From NCBI RefSeq assembly GCF_003182155.1, contig NZ_QGTG01000002.1, positions 372,001-436,000 of the forward strand: DNA of 64,000 nucleotides. The letters run 5' to 3'. The DNA comes from Chitinophaga sp. S165. Lineage in GTDB: Bacteria; Bacteroidota; Bacteroidia; Chitinophagales; Chitinophagaceae. Under the pieces are notes generated by a model, which was given only the letters and a program-made list of their open reading frames with translations, had not been told where the DNA came from and made no database searches. A program made the position numbers and the translations under genes. Shown piece after piece: positions 17,292 to 25,994 of the stretch (within the stretch, counting starts at the first letter, position 1; each line of letters opens with the position of its first letter).

Positions 17292-19028
17292 ATGAGGAGA
17301 TTCGCATTACTACTACTGATACAAACAGCATATACAGGTCTACAACTGCATGCACAGACATTCCTGAAAATGGTACAACCACTCAGGACAGAGATCAATA
17401 CCAGCAGCGCAAGGCAATATATATCCGGCCGCACGTGTGTAGGCTGTAAGGTACTATTGAACAATGACAGCATTTACGTATATCCAAACGGTGTGTTCGC
17501 TTTAAAGCGCGATCTCAAACCAGGGAAAACAACATTGGTACTTTCTTCTATAGATAGCACCGGAAAATTCGTATCACGCACTTACCATTGCTATTATAAT
17601 CCTCCGCCGCCTTTACGGGTAACGCCATCGTTCCGTATAGACTATGTAACGATATCGCCTAAAACAAACACCACGCTGTCTGCAGGAGATACCTTACGTG
17701 TACGTATGAAAGGCTATCCCGGCGGAAATGCCAGCTGGTTTAACGGTACGCCCATACCGGAACTGCCGGCCGCACAAACGAGCGGGATCGCCGGTTTCTA
17801 CCAGGGTTATTATGTACTGACAGAAGCAGATTCTTTACTGGACGGCAAGATCAATGTATCCCTGAAGTATAAAGGACAGACAGCGGTACTACCCGGCACC
17901 TTCCGTTATACCTTTCAACGCAATACACAACTGACAGCCCGCACCATTGACGACCAGACCTACCTGACCATCTCTCCTGACGGGGACAGATTAGGACCTG
18001 AGAAAATGGGATACCTTGACAGGGACGTGCTACTGCATATTACCGGCAGGGAAGGCAGTCACTACAGGGTAAAACTCAGCAACAGCCAATCGGCCTATAT
18101 TCCGGAAAGCCTTGTAGATACGACGACAGTTGCAGAACCGGCCCCTCAAAGCATCGTAAATGAAGCCAGGGTCTGGAGTGATAAACAATTCGACTACATC
18201 TCTGTCGGACTGGCCGACAAACTGCCCTATCTCTCTACACAGGAGGTCAATCCCGGCAAGATCATCGTAGACATCCACGGTGCTATTTCAGAACCAGGTT
18301 TTCTGCCGGCAACGCAAAGCACAGGAGAGATCAGCCGGATAGACTGGCAGCAAACAGCTCCCGACGTATTCAGGATAGCTATCTCCCTTGCACATAAGCA
18401 GCCGTGGGGATATAAAGTCTTCTATGCCGACAGTAACAGGCTGACCATCCGCATCAAACACCAGCCGGCCAGCTTGCAGCTGAAAGACCTGACTATCGCA
18501 GTAGATGCAGGACATGGAGGAGGTAATGTCGGTGCGGCAGGCGCTATGGGTGTAGCTGAAAAACAACTGACCCTGAACCTGGCGATGTTGGTGAAAGTAG
18601 CCCTGGAGGAAGAGGGCGCCCACGTCATTACCACACGTGTCAGCGATGTGTTTGTCGATAACCAGGCCCGCCTCTATAATTATCGTCAGCTGGACCCGGA
18701 CCTCTTACTGAGCATTCACATGAACTCATCTGTGAACCCGGTAGATGTGAAAGGTACCGCCAATTATTATAAATACCCTTTCTGCGAACCTTTGAACCGG
18801 TATCTTCATAACCGGCTACTGGAAACGGGACTGGCCGATTTTAAGAACAACGCCAACTTCAACTTCATCCTCAATATGCCGACAGAAATGCCGACAGCTC
18901 TTATTGAGACGCTCTTCCTCAGTTATCCGGAAGATGAAATAAAGATACTGGACGAAAATTTCCGGCTGTTACTGGCAGATAAGATCGTTCAGGGACTTAA
19001 AGATTTCCTCCAGGATGCAGGGAAATAA
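17292..19028 (+). CDS. N-acetylmuramoyl-L-alanine amidase (Amidase_3)
   Basis: 578-aa exported zinc amidase that cleaves the peptide from MurNAc in peptidoglycan. Signal peptide to about residue 22 (LQLHAQ). A long N-terminal region (about 25-390) includes beta-rich and SH3-like stretches probably binding cell wall. The C-terminal catalytic domain (about 400-575) has VDAGHGGGNVGA (Zn His), the EKQLTLNLA Glu, LLSIHMNSS (Zn His) and TALIETLFLSYPED (catalytic Glu). Role in cell separation or wall turnover is inferred from the family. A terminator follows the stop. Confidence 0.9.
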   Translation: MRRFALLLLIQTAYTGLQLHAQTFLKMVQPLRTEINTSSARQYISGRTCVGCKVLLNNDSIYVYPNGVFALKRDLKPGKTTLVLSSIDSTGKFVSRTYHCYYNPPPPLRVTPSFRIDYVTISPKTNTTLSAGDTLRVRMKGYPGGNASWFNGTPIPELPAAQTSGIAGFYQGYYVLTEADSLLDGKINVSLKYKGQTAVLPGTFRYTFQRNTQLTARTIDDQTYLTISPDGDRLGPEKMGYLDRDVLLHITGREGSHYRVKLSNSQSAYIPESLVDTTTVAEPAPQSIVNEARVWSDKQFDYISVGLADKLPYLSTQEVNPGKIIVDIHGAISEPGFLPATQSTGEISRIDWQQTAPDVFRIAISLAHKQPWGYKVFYADSNRLTIRIKHQPASLQLKDLTIAVDAGHGGGNVGAAGAMGVAEKQLTLNLAMLVKVALEEEGAHVITTRVSDVFVDNQARLYNYRQLDPDLLLSIHMNSSVNPVDVKGTANYYKYPFCEPLNRYLHNRLLETGLADFKNNANFNFILNMPTEMPTALIETLFLSYPEDEIKILDENFRLLLADKIVQGLKDFLQDAGK

Positions 19029-19045
19029 AATCCATGCAAAAATAG

Positions 19046-19076
19046 AAACGCCGTCTCTGTATTGAGACGGCGTTTT
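19046..19076. terminator. Bidirectional terminator between amidase and phytase
   Basis: Stem ACGCCGTCTC / GAGACGGCGT with loop TGTATT; T4 follows on the plus strand and TTTC on the minus strand. It lies between convergent genes. Confidence 0.85.
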
Positions 19077-19096
19077 CTGTTTATTCCCCTTGTCTG

Positions 19097-20149
19097 TTAT
19101 CTCTTCTCTATCTTCCCGGCTATTTCTTCCCATGAGTAATAATGGAATACTTTGCCATTACTCATTGCTACAAATAATCCTTTTGAGAACTTGTTTCCCA
19201 GCGGTACAGCTGTCACATCCGAACCATCGCTTTCAAGCGTAGATACAGGCACTTCAGCAATAAGCGTATGTTCATTTGCATGTCCATTATCGCCTTCCCT
19301 TCTATACACCATAAAAGAATTATTCTGTTGATTGGATACCAGTAAATAACCTGTGGAATCTGTAGTGGGATAGATAGAAATACCTTCATGATCTGAAACA
19401 AATCCTTCCTTTGCAAACAACGTCAGCTCTCTGTTATCCCACTTTGAAGGATCGGCGAGGTACTTACGTACGCCAACTGTTTCATCGGAATAGTAGATAT
19501 ATCCCAGTTGATTATCCACCGCAATAGCTTCTATTTCTTTCTTCGCGCTATATGCACCGAACTTACGAACAAGACGGCCTTTCACAATACCACCTTCATC
19601 AACCAGGCGGTATTGCCAAAGGTAACCCTCTGCAGGCCCGCTTTTACGTCCTACAACAGCAAAGATGGCTGCATCTGCAGGACGTGTATACAAAGCAACT
19701 CCCATAGGTGCTCTTTCTTTTTCACTTTCAAACACTGGAATACCTCCGTTGTCAAGCGGCGTAAGGTCAGGAAGGCGAAACACACGAATTGAATTTGTTT
19801 CACGCTCTGTCAGTACCGCAATATCTACAGGCTGACCATTCAATTTAAATCCATAAGCGATATCAACATTGTTCGGGCGTTTTAATCCCAATACCTTATT
19901 CACGATCTTTCCTTCGAGATCAAAGGCATACAATCCACCATCACTGTTTTTGTCCGTACCTATAACAAGACTTTTCAGTGTGTCTGCTTTATTGATCCAG
20001 ATGGCAGGATCGTCTGTATCGTGTCCTGTTTCCTGTGTAACGATAACAGGTTTCAGTCCATCCTGCCTTACAACGGTCTTCGCTGAATTTGCCTGACAGG
20101 CAGCAAGCAACACAAGACCACTTAAAGGCGCTAATATATTTTTAAACAT
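19097..20149 (-). CDS. Beta-propeller phytase (3-phytase-like) lipoprotein
   Basis: Six-bladed propeller phytase, releasing phosphate from phytate in a calcium-dependent way. From the ATG at 20149 the product is 350 aa with a lipobox LLAAC, so it is likely surface- or periplasm-anchored. Signature segments: HDTDDPAIWIN, GTDKNSDGGLYAFDLEG, RPNNVDIAYGF, IEAIAVDNQLGYIYYSDE, VSDHEGISIYPTTD and SNQQNNSFMVY, which hold the Asp/Glu calcium ligands. It lies 48 bp after the TonB-dependent receptor gene and is surely cotranscribed, suggesting uptake of inositol phosphates. Confidence 0.9.
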   Translation of the reverse strand: MFKNILAPLSGLVLLAACQANSAKTVVRQDGLKPVIVTQETGHDTDDPAIWINKADTLKSLVIGTDKNSDGGLYAFDLEGKIVNKVLGLKRPNNVDIAYGFKLNGQPVDIAVLTERETNSIRVFRLPDLTPLDNGGIPVFESEKERAPMGVALYTRPADAAIFAVVGRKSGPAEGYLWQYRLVDEGGIVKGRLVRKFGAYSAKKEIEAIAVDNQLGYIYYSDETVGVRKYLADPSKWDNRELTLFAKEGFVSDHEGISIYPTTDSTGYLLVSNQQNNSFMVYRREGDNGHANEHTLIAEVPVSTLESDGSDVTAVPLGNKFSKGLFVAMSNGKVFHYYSWEEIAGKIEKR

Positions 20150-20197
20150 GTACTTATCCTTTTTTATAAACAACATATTACAATACCGGCTATCCGA

Positions 20198-23014
20198 TTA
20201 CAGGTCGAACTTCAGACCAAAGTTATACCTCGGACGATAGTATTCTGCCTGCATAGTTCTGGAAGAAATACCCTGATAATAACGCAGCGGCTGGTTAGTC
20301 AGATTATTTGCTTCACCGAATACCCTTAAGCTTTTTGTCAGCTTAAACGAAGCATTCAGGTCAAGGAAGAATTGTTTATCATAAAAGCGATCATCGAAAT
20401 CATCACCACCCAGTTCATCCAGGTAAGATGCAGTATAGTTACCGGATAATCTTGCAGTGAAACGTTTGCTTTCATAAGAAAGAGACGCGTTGAACATATG
20501 CGGTGCTGTTCCCGGCAAAGTTACGTCAGTACGTTTATCGCCGTCAGCATTGTAAATACCATCCGCTTTAGACTTGGTGTAAGTATAGTTTACATACACG
20601 CCAAAACCTTTCAGGAAACCTGGCAGAAAATCCAGCTGACGTTGTAAGGCTACTTCAAATCCATATACCTTCACATTGTCGCCATTACGTGCCTGTTTGT
20701 AAGTCCACTCTTCACCTGCAGGGATAGGATTAGTAGATACGTCTTTATAATCTGCTGCAAATTTCTCAGTAGTATAAGCATTGTCTCTATAAGTATAGAT
20801 AAAGTCGCTGATGCTTTTATAGAAAACACCGCCAGACAGGATACCTACAGATTTAAAATACTGCTCTGCCATCAGGTCGAAGTTCAGCGCACGTGCTGCC
20901 TTCAGGTCAGGGTTACCAGCACTCAGTTCAGCATCGTCAGCTATGCTGCTTACATACGGAGCGATATCATAGTAATTAGGACGAGCAATAGAGGTTGTAG
21001 CTGCAGCACGCAGTACCAGGTCACTATTCACATTGTACTTAAATGTGATACCCGGTAATACGTTAGTATAGCTGTTCTCCACCTTACGCATTCCTTCCAG
21101 TTCTTCTTCTTCAGCAACAATGTTGCCTTCGTAATTAATGTGTGTATTCTCAATGCGCACACCTGCTATCACTGACAATTTCTTGGTCAGGTCCTGGTCC
21201 CAACGGATGTAGCCTGCTGTGATCCTTTCCTTTGCATTGAAGTTAACGGCGAGGTACTCTGCCGGGTTATCACTCTTTTCAAATTTGCTTGCATCATCCA
21301 GTTGCTGAGCACCCAGGAAAGTATTGATCACGAAAGTACCCGGATTATATTTTTCGCCAGGCTGATAACCTTTGCCATTGATCTTGATATTGGAGACCTC
21401 TGCCAGGTTACCGAATTCTGTTGTTGGTTCGTATTCGAAGAAGTTGTTCAACCGCTCTTTATCTTTCAGACGCAGTCTGCCACCTACGCGCAGACGGCCT
21501 TTCTGGTTAGGTACCACGCTGAAAGGGAAACGCAGGTTCAGTTTGAAACCTAATTCATTCTCGCGGGTATGATCATTATTCTCAGTCAGTGATTTAAAAC
21601 TAAAATCCTGGTCGGTCAATGTATTGGCAGTCACCAGCGGGAAACGTGGATCTGACAGTTCCAGGTTCACCGGTCCATCGTCAGCCCTGAATTCTATATA
21701 ACGCTCATGTGGTCTGTTTTCGCTGGCAGTGGAAAAACTTGCACCCCAGTCCAGGTCTACTTTACTACCTAACAGGTGCTCACCACGCAGGGAGTAGTTC
21801 TGTACACGCTGATCTTCCAGTCTGCGGTTCTTGTTACGGCTATTGTCAATGCCTCCTTTCGTTTCGCGACGTACGGAACCAACATAACCTGTAATAGCAT
21901 CATTGTCGTCATATTCAGGTTCAATATCCGTCAGGCGCAGGCGATAACGGTTTTCCCTGTCGTCGCGCCAGTTGTACATGGCATTTGCATAAATGGTATT
22001 CTTTGCATTGATCTTATAGTCCAATGCAGCAGATGCACTTCTGCGGATACGCTGAACATTATATTTACGCACCTCTGATTCTGCTGTATAGATATTTCCG
22101 AAATCGTCTTTCGCCCAGGTAGCCTCCATATCATCAGAACCGTAATCATTATTATTATAAGAAGCGCTCAATACAGCACCCAGTTTACTGTCGAAGAAGC
22201 GGTTGGCGAGTACCAGGCTACCGGTATATAATGCTTTATTACGGATAGGGTTCACACCTCCGGACAGCATAGCGGACACGCGGGGACCATTAGGCGCCGC
22301 ACGCGTTACCAGATTTACTGAGCCACCTATAGCGTCGGCATCCATATCCGGCGTCAGGGTTTTGTTAACCTCGATGGTCTGCACCATATCGGAAGGGATA
22401 AGGTCCATTTGTACGCGACGGTTATCACCTTCTGCAGAAGGGATACGGTCACCGTTCAGCGACACTGAGTTCAGTTCAGGCGCCAGACCGCGGATAATAA
22501 TGTTACGGGCCTCCCCCTGGTCATTCTGCATGGTGATACCTGGAATACGTTTGATCGCGTCACCGACGTTCGCATCAGGGAAACGGCCGATCTGGTCAGC
22601 GGATACGATATTGGTAATATTAGGATTATTCCGCTGCTGGTTCAGCGCTTTGGCTTGTCCGCGGATGCGGTCTCCCACAACCAGTACTTCCTTACCGGCA
22701 ATACCACCGGCTTCCATTTTCAGTTTCAGGTCAGTTGCTTTACCTACGGCAACGATCACTTCCTGGCTAAAGGTCTGGTAACCGATGTAAGTTACTTCCA
22801 GGGTGTAGGTACCGGCAGGTACACTAAGGAATTCGAATTTACCCTGTTGATTGGAGACAGTGTAATGATTGCCCGGTTTTAATTTAAGTGTTGCACCAGG
22901 CAGGGACAGTTGCTGATTTTTGTCGATGATGTTACCGGTCACCAGTCCGGTTGTCTGCCCGAAGCATATGATGCTCAGGAAGGAAAAGAAAAAGGTGAAT
23001 AGAAGTTTCTGCAT
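20198..23014 (-). CDS. TonB-dependent outer-membrane receptor
   Basis: 938-aa receptor. Signal peptide (1-19, FCFGQ-like), a carboxypeptidase-regulatory-like beta domain (about 20-105, TGNIIDKNQQLSLPGATL), plug domain (about 125-235, IGRFPDANVGDAIKRIPGI; GEARNIIIRGLAPELNSVSLNG), then a 22-strand barrel ending in aromatic F-D-L. It belongs to the single TBDR type without a SusD partner. The next gene is a phytase lipoprotein, so phytate or its breakdown products are the likeliest substrates (inference). A box CACCTTTG with one mismatch to consensus lies about 40 bp upstream. Confidence 0.93.
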   Translation of the reverse strand: MQKLLFTFFFSFLSIICFGQTTGLVTGNIIDKNQQLSLPGATLKLKPGNHYTVSNQQGKFEFLSVPAGTYTLEVTYIGYQTFSQEVIVAVGKATDLKLKMEAGGIAGKEVLVVGDRIRGQAKALNQQRNNPNITNIVSADQIGRFPDANVGDAIKRIPGITMQNDQGEARNIIIRGLAPELNSVSLNGDRIPSAEGDNRRVQMDLIPSDMVQTIEVNKTLTPDMDADAIGGSVNLVTRAAPNGPRVSAMLSGGVNPIRNKALYTGSLVLANRFFDSKLGAVLSASYNNNDYGSDDMEATWAKDDFGNIYTAESEVRKYNVQRIRRSASAALDYKINAKNTIYANAMYNWRDDRENRYRLRLTDIEPEYDDNDAITGYVGSVRRETKGGIDNSRNKNRRLEDQRVQNYSLRGEHLLGSKVDLDWGASFSTASENRPHERYIEFRADDGPVNLELSDPRFPLVTANTLTDQDFSFKSLTENNDHTRENELGFKLNLRFPFSVVPNQKGRLRVGGRLRLKDKERLNNFFEYEPTTEFGNLAEVSNIKINGKGYQPGEKYNPGTFVINTFLGAQQLDDASKFEKSDNPAEYLAVNFNAKERITAGYIRWDQDLTKKLSVIAGVRIENTHINYEGNIVAEEEELEGMRKVENSYTNVLPGITFKYNVNSDLVLRAAATTSIARPNYYDIAPYVSSIADDAELSAGNPDLKAARALNFDLMAEQYFKSVGILSGGVFYKSISDFIYTYRDNAYTTEKFAADYKDVSTNPIPAGEEWTYKQARNGDNVKVYGFEVALQRQLDFLPGFLKGFGVYVNYTYTKSKADGIYNADGDKRTDVTLPGTAPHMFNASLSYESKRFTARLSGNYTASYLDELGGDDFDDRFYDKQFFLDLNASFKLTKSLRVFGEANNLTNQPLRYYQGISSRTMQAEYYRPRYNFGLKFDL

Positions 23015-23295
23015 ATTGGTAGAGAGTTAATCCGTTACTTCAGCAAAGGTGCATTTGACAGTTGCGGAAGTCAAATTAGTGGGGTATACAAAAAGGATAC
23101 ACCGTTACAGCGGGCGTATACAACAAGGCAACAGACGAAACAAAATGCAGTTAATCATTTGATTATCAATATCTATTAGCGTAACAAAACGCCGGTTAAG
23201 AAAATATTACCGTAACATTAAGGGAATGTTAAGCCCTTGCGCCCTCAATTCATGGCAACCACTTTACCTGTCTCCCAGTCCGATCCTGCTGCACG

Positions 23296-23397
23296 TTTCA
23301 GGTAGCACAAAATGGGCTGTACCTGTTCGGTTGGATTTCTATTTTGCGTTATCAAGCGTATGTCGAACAGCTAAGGCCCATTTTTGTGCTCCTGAAA
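23296..23397. repeat. Imperfect inverted repeat, arms of about 22-34 bp
   Basis: Left arm 23296-23317 and right arm 23376-23397 are reverse complements except for two single-base shifts; after five mismatched bases pairing resumes with CTGTTCG/CGAACAG (to 23329 and from 23364), leaving a 34-nt loop. CCTGTTCGG occurs again just outside the right arm. It could be a transcribed hairpin or the remnant of a small mobile repeat. Confidence 0.7.
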
Positions 23398-23482
23398 GGG
23401 TGCCTGTTCGGCTCTCCCAATTATTGCATGACGGCTGCATTTCTTGTCCCTGTTTGCGATTTGTAACGCAATATTTATTTAC

Positions 23483-23514
23483 TGACTTAGTCAAGCTCTT
23501 AGTTGACATAGTCA
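23483..23514. promoter_or_regulatory. Two TGACWTAGTCA palindromes spaced by two helical turns
   Basis: TGACTTAGTCA (23483-23493) and TGACATAGTCA (23504-23514), start-to-start 21 bp, so both face the same side of DNA. This is the usual look of a dimer-pair operator. No promoter box next to it is clear, and the nearest start codon is the TonB receptor at 23014. Confidence 0.4.
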
Positions 23515-23597
23515 TTTTTATCACATATCTAATAATGTGTCAATTAGTTAAGTACTTCTGGTAACAGAGAGCCGTATAAATGCTACCCGACATGAAC

Positions 23598-25226
23598 TCA
23601 CAAACTCTGAATGAAAGCTGTCAGGCTCTCGCCTTGTTGAAGATTGAGTTTCTTGCGTAGTCTGTACCTCACCACGCGCAAACTATCCTGGGAAATGCCT
23701 AGCAGGGTAGCTATATCATTAGACTCCATGTTCATTTTCAGGAGTGCTACTAAACGGAGGTCATTAGATGTGAGTGTGTCACAATACTTCTTGAGGTTAT
23801 CGAAGAAAGCCTGATGCACCTGTTCAAAAATGTTGCGAAAGTCGACCCAATACTGGTCGTGATTAAAACTATGGTTGATCTGTGAGAGGAGTTGCTTCAG
23901 CTGCTTCTTCTGATCACGCTTGTCGTCCTTTACCATTTCATCGAGCCTTGCTCTTAACTCCTCCAGCAACTGGTTCTTCTGAATAATATGTAATGTATGT
24001 GTGGTGAGCTCGCGGGAACGGACCTCCAATTCTTCTTTTAACTTTCCCTCCTGTAGTTGCTTGTTTTGCAAAGCGGCCTCCATCAGTTCCTTTTCTGTTT
24101 CGAAGATCTGACGGTGCTGCATCCGGAGGATCTGCTCATTACGCAACTTGAGGCGCTGGCGGCTGATGATCAGAATGCCCATTGCAACTAAAAGCAGGAT
24201 CACGACAATGATTGCAGCAGTAATGATGCGGGTAGTCTTACGAACGTTCTGTAACCGGTCTATTTCGTTGTTTTTCTTTTCAATGTCGTAAACGGTCTGT
24301 AATAAAGCCACCTGTTTGCTGTTCTCGTCAGAATATGTTCTCAGCAGGTATTGACGGCTTAGTTCCAGGTAATAGAATGCGCTGTCATTAGCGCCGGCAA
24401 GATGATGTGCTTTGGCCAGGTCCCGGTATGCACCACTCAGTTGCCGTTGTTCATGGAGGTCAAGTGCGAGTAGTAAAGCGTTACGGGTCTGGAATAGCGC
24501 TTCTGTATAATGACCTGTCTTTCTCAGTACATCGCCCAGGTTGTTGAGGATCTCAATACGTGCGATTTTCTCTCCTCCCTGCATGTTAAGGTCCAGTGCT
24601 CTGCTAAAATAGTAGGAGGCTGAGTCGTATCTGGCAAGGTCTTCATAAATACTGCCGATATTCTCATAGATCTTGGACATGCCCTTTTTATCGTCCACGA
24701 GGAGATAAGCGTTCAGTGCACGGCGCTGGTATAGGAAAGCACTATCGTAATGTTGTTGTTTTTCATACAGGTGGCCGATCTTACCGTAGGTTACTGCAAC
24801 TCCGGCATTATTGTTCAGCTGGTGATAAATAGCGAGCGCTTCTTCATATTGCCGGCGGGATAGCTCCGGCTGTTTGTTATAATAGTACAACATCCCGATA
24901 TCGTTCAGGTTACTGGCCAGCTGCTGATGATCTCCTTCTTTACGGAATATGTCGCCGGCCTGTAGCAGGTAGTCCAATGCTTGAGGAAAATGCCCCAGGT
25001 GAAAGCAGATCTGTCCCATCTGCACCAGGCATGTGGCGGCAGCCATGGGGTCCTTTTTCTCTATTGCCCGGTTGTAGGCATCTTTTAAAGCCAGGAAAGT
25101 GGAGTCCGGCCTTATCTGCTCATATTCATCCTGATCGGACAGCTGTAGTTTAGGAAGGTTGTCGTTTTGCGCAAACAGACTACCGGATAGCAGCCCACTT
25201 AAAAATAACAGTAAAAGGAAACGCAT
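23598..25226 (-). CDS. Membrane TPR protein with C-terminal LuxR-like HTH
   Basis: About 542-aa regulator with layout: signal peptide/TM (MRFLLLLFLSGLLSGSLFAQ), TPR repeats (about 40-300; ALDYLLQAGDIFRKEGDHQQLA, SAFYYLELSRQYLL), one TM (about 325-350, ITAAIIVVILLLVAMGILII), a long coiled coil (360-450) and a helix-turn-helix tail (LKMNMESNDIATLLGISQDSLRVVRYRLRKKL). The topology puts TPRs outside and the DNA-binding helix inside. Such proteins are common in Bacteroidota as regulators, sometimes of surface systems. The start at 25226 is chosen to match a signal peptide; five codons upstream is another ATG. Target unknown; the TonB/phytase operon next door is a candidate. Confidence 0.85.
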   Translation of the reverse strand: MRFLLLLFLSGLLSGSLFAQNDNLPKLQLSDQDEYEQIRPDSTFLALKDAYNRAIEKKDPMAAATCLVQMGQICFHLGHFPQALDYLLQAGDIFRKEGDHQQLASNLNDIGMLYYYNKQPELSRRQYEEALAIYHQLNNNAGVAVTYGKIGHLYEKQQHYDSAFLYQRRALNAYLLVDDKKGMSKIYENIGSIYEDLARYDSASYYFSRALDLNMQGGEKIARIEILNNLGDVLRKTGHYTEALFQTRNALLLALDLHEQRQLSGAYRDLAKAHHLAGANDSAFYYLELSRQYLLRTYSDENSKQVALLQTVYDIEKKNNEIDRLQNVRKTTRIITAAIIVVILLLVAMGILIISRQRLKLRNEQILRMQHRQIFETEKELMEAALQNKQLQEGKLKEELEVRSRELTTHTLHIIQKNQLLEELRARLDEMVKDDKRDQKKQLKQLLSQINHSFNHDQYWVDFRNIFEQVHQAFFDNLKKYCDTLTSNDLRLVALLKMNMESNDIATLLGISQDSLRVVRYRLRKKLNLQQGESLTAFIQSL

Positions 25227-25289
25227 CACAAACATAATCAACAGGTAAAGCGCAAAGGAACGGCTTTAATGTTATCTTATTATTAAGCC

Positions 25290-25385
25290 CGGTAGCCAAT
25301 TTCAACAACCTGGACAGGCTACCGCATGGTCAATGACCTTGCAATTCTTATCACTTCTTGTTATGAGCAATAACCTATGGTTATT
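25290..25385. promoter_or_regulatory. Inverted repeats upstream of the TPR regulator
   Basis: CGGTAGCC (25290-25297) pairs with GGCTACCG (25317-25324), and AATAACC-TAT-GGTTATT is a perfect dyad at 25369-25385, overlapping CTATGG-TTATT-CCATAG (25375-25391). These lie in the 300 bp between divergent genes. Operator function is a guess. Confidence 0.35.
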
Positions 25386-25453
25386 CCATAGCATCTAACT
25401 AATTAATTTTCAGCATATAAACATTTTAACACTTTTGTTACTCCGGGGCATAG

Positions 25454-25484
25454 TCTACTGATCAAGTAGATTGATTTATATTTG
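25454..25484 (+). promoter_or_regulatory. Promoter with adjoining dyad for the CMD-family gene
   Basis: Perfect -7 box TATATTTG (25477-25484) 42 bp before the ATG. Directly upstream, across the -15 to -35 region, is the dyad TCTACT-gatca-AGTAGA (25454-25470), well placed for a repressor. Confidence 0.5.
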
Positions 25485-25526
25485 GGAATCGTTTCATAGC
25501 TTTAAGGTGTGTAAACAAACAATAAA

Positions 25527-25880
25527 ATGGCAGACGAGATAAAAGCTTTCAATGATTACCGGGCCAAAATGAACGAGGTAATCCTGGGTAAACAGAATAA
25601 AGTCATTAACCGTTTATTTAATCTTGATACCAACACTTATGCGGAGGGCGCATTAAGTACCAAAGTGAAGGAAATGCTGGGATTGGTGTCTTCGATGGTG
25701 CTCCGCTGTGACGACTGTATCAAATATCACCTGGGAAAATGCCACGAGCAGGGCATTACCACGGAAGAAATGTATGAGATCTTTGCCGTAGCCAACATTG
25801 TTGGCGGTACTATAGTGATACCACACACCAGAAGAGCAGCCGAATATTGGGAGGCCCTGCTGCAGGAAGGACAGGCTTAA
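25527..25880 (+). CDS. Carboxymuconolactone decarboxylase-like (AhpD-like) protein
   Basis: 117-aa all-helical protein of the CMD family. The redox motif CDDCIKYHLGKC (Cys 61 and 64, His 68) matches the AhpD-type CxxCxxxH active site rather than a true decarboxylase, so peroxidase or thiol-redox activity is more likely. Length is normal. It precedes the 2-oxoacid:ferredoxin oxidoreductase beta gene by 114 bp, which has its own promoter box, so they may or may not share control. Confidence 0.88.
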   Translation: MADEIKAFNDYRAKMNEVILGKQNKVINRLFNLDTNTYAEGALSTKVKEMLGLVSSMVLRCDDCIKYHLGKCHEQGITTEEMYEIFAVANIVGGTIVIPHTRRAAEYWEALLQEGQA

Positions 25881-25950
25881 TCAGGATCAGGCTAAAGGGA
25901 ACAATTTGAAGTATTCCTTATTGCGTAAACTGCATAGGACAAACAATTCG

Positions 25951-25958
25951 TAACTTTG
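25951..25958 (+). promoter_or_regulatory. -7 box (TAACTTTG) of the 2-oxoacid oxidoreductase beta gene
   Basis: Perfect TAnnTTTG 36 bp upstream of the ATG at 25995. Confidence 0.55.
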
Positions 25959-25994
25959 CCAACCGTTTTTCACTTTTTTCTTTAAAATATTCAA

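Larger units (their letters stand above)
23015..23597. other. Intergenic region with large inverted repeat and paired palindromes
   Basis: 583 bp without a trustworthy gene. Contents: the upstream region of the TonB receptor (23015-23220), an imperfect inverted repeat (23296-23397), two near-palindromes TGACTTAGTCA and TGACATAGTCA 21 bp apart (23483 and 23504), and a small hairpin CACAT...ATGTG (about 23522-23540). Two short frames (112 aa plus, 61 aa minus) overlap the inverted repeat but look like translations of the repeat arms. Confidence 0.6.

Noticed and set aside
23296-23397. Integron attC site
   Set aside because: No RYYYAAC/GTTRRRY core boxes at the ends, no integrase nearby, only one copy.
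23226-23564. 112-aa plus-strand ORF in the TonB/TPR gap
   Set aside because: Its translation follows the inverted repeat and palindromes, with no domain, signal or promoter; an overlapping minus-strand ORF (23339-23524) has equal claim.
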